In this document: piece after piece, positions 21,086 through 21,196 of the stretch
Layout of the letters: every line of letters begins with the position of its first letter
Numbering within the stretch: the first letter of the stretch is position 1
Assembly: GCA_000717735.1 (NCBI GenBank)
Contig: JOBE01000080.1
Location: forward strand, 1-21,196
Length of the DNA stretch: 21,196 bases
Reading direction: 5' to 3'
Source of the DNA: Streptomyces griseoluteus
Lineage (GTDB): Bacteria > Actinomycetota > Actinomycetes > Streptomycetales > Streptomycetaceae
The notes under the pieces: model-generated
Database searches by the model: none
Told to the model about the DNA's origin: nothing
The model's input: only the letters and a program-made list of their open reading frames with translations
Translations under genes and position numbers: made by a program

Positions 21086-21196
21086 ATGGGCAAGGACTTC
21101 GACCTGTATCGGCCTTCCGAGGAGCACGACATGCTCCGGGAGTCGGTGCGTGCTCTCGCGGAGGCGAAGATCGTGCCGTTCGCCGCCGCGGTGGAC
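21086..21196 (+). CDS. Acyl-CoA dehydrogenase, N-terminal part (cut by window end)
   Basis: Only 37 residues are in the window: MGKDFDLYRPSEEHDMLRES, then VRALAEAKIVPFAAAVD. This is the usual start of the first helical domain of acyl-CoA dehydrogenases (a L...H..LR..VR.la...I.PfA pattern), flavoproteins that introduce an alpha-beta double bond into acyl-CoA. GGGGAG lies 9 bases before the ATG. The upstream palindromes suggest a dedicated regulator. The chain is truncated by the window, so substrate class cannot be judged. Confidence 0.85.
   Translation, partial: MGKDFDLYRPSEEHDMLRESVRALAEAKIVPFAAAVD

Noticed and set aside
1..21196. tRNA, rRNA, insertion sequences or phage attachment sites
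   Set aside because: I saw no tRNA-like cloverleaf with TTCGA arm, no rRNA, no transposase-like protein and no terminal inverted repeats of an insertion sequence.

Overview
The window looks like chromosomal DNA of a Streptomyces or a close relative. GC is very high with strong third-position GC bias, GTG/TTG starts with GGAGG-type ribosome sites are common, and the gene families are typical of the genus: an ABC sugar importer without its own ATPase, a gvpOAFGYZJLSK-type gas vesicle cluster, and an AfsA/ScbR-type gamma-butyrolactone locus. Function calls come from reading translated sequence and motifs; no database search was possible.

Layout. (1) 1-4727: a LacI-family repressor (minus strand, cut by the window edge at a 17-C run) diverges from a sugar ABC importer operon of two permeases and a lipoprotein binding protein. 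(2) 4743-6695: a VOC/glyoxalase-like protein, then a stand-alone radical SAM protein with an unusual CX8CX2C cluster motif, closed by a strong hairpin. (3) 6707-6966: the C-terminal stub of a decayed MFS exporter. (4) 7036-10240, minus strand: an overlapping binding protein-permease-ATPase operon of the BtuFCD/siderophore type preceded by a clear cobalamin riboswitch, so its cargo is probably a corrinoid. (5) 10312-11430, minus strand: a small divergent cold-shock-domain protein and a TetR regulator.

(6) 11580-18058, plus strand: a small hydrophilic protein, the ten-gene gas vesicle cluster gvpO-A-F-G-Y-Z-J-L-S-K, and a CsbD-like stress protein. Sequences resembling SigB-type promoters (GNNT-N13-15-GGGYA) precede the small protein, gvpO and csbD, suggesting one stress-responsive block. 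Several Gvp proteins carry long, oppositely charged low-complexity tails. The expected gvpO start position, correctly spaced from a good ribosome site, reads ACG instead of ATG.

(7) 18190-20959: an NAD-epimerase-like gene and an afsA-family gene (minus strand) diverge from a ScbR-like gamma-butyrolactone receptor, with an ARE-like operator between them: a signal synthase and receptor pair. (8) 20960-21196: a TetR-type palindrome, a perfect hairpin, two related palindromes in inverted arrangement, and the first 37 codons of an acyl-CoA dehydrogenase.
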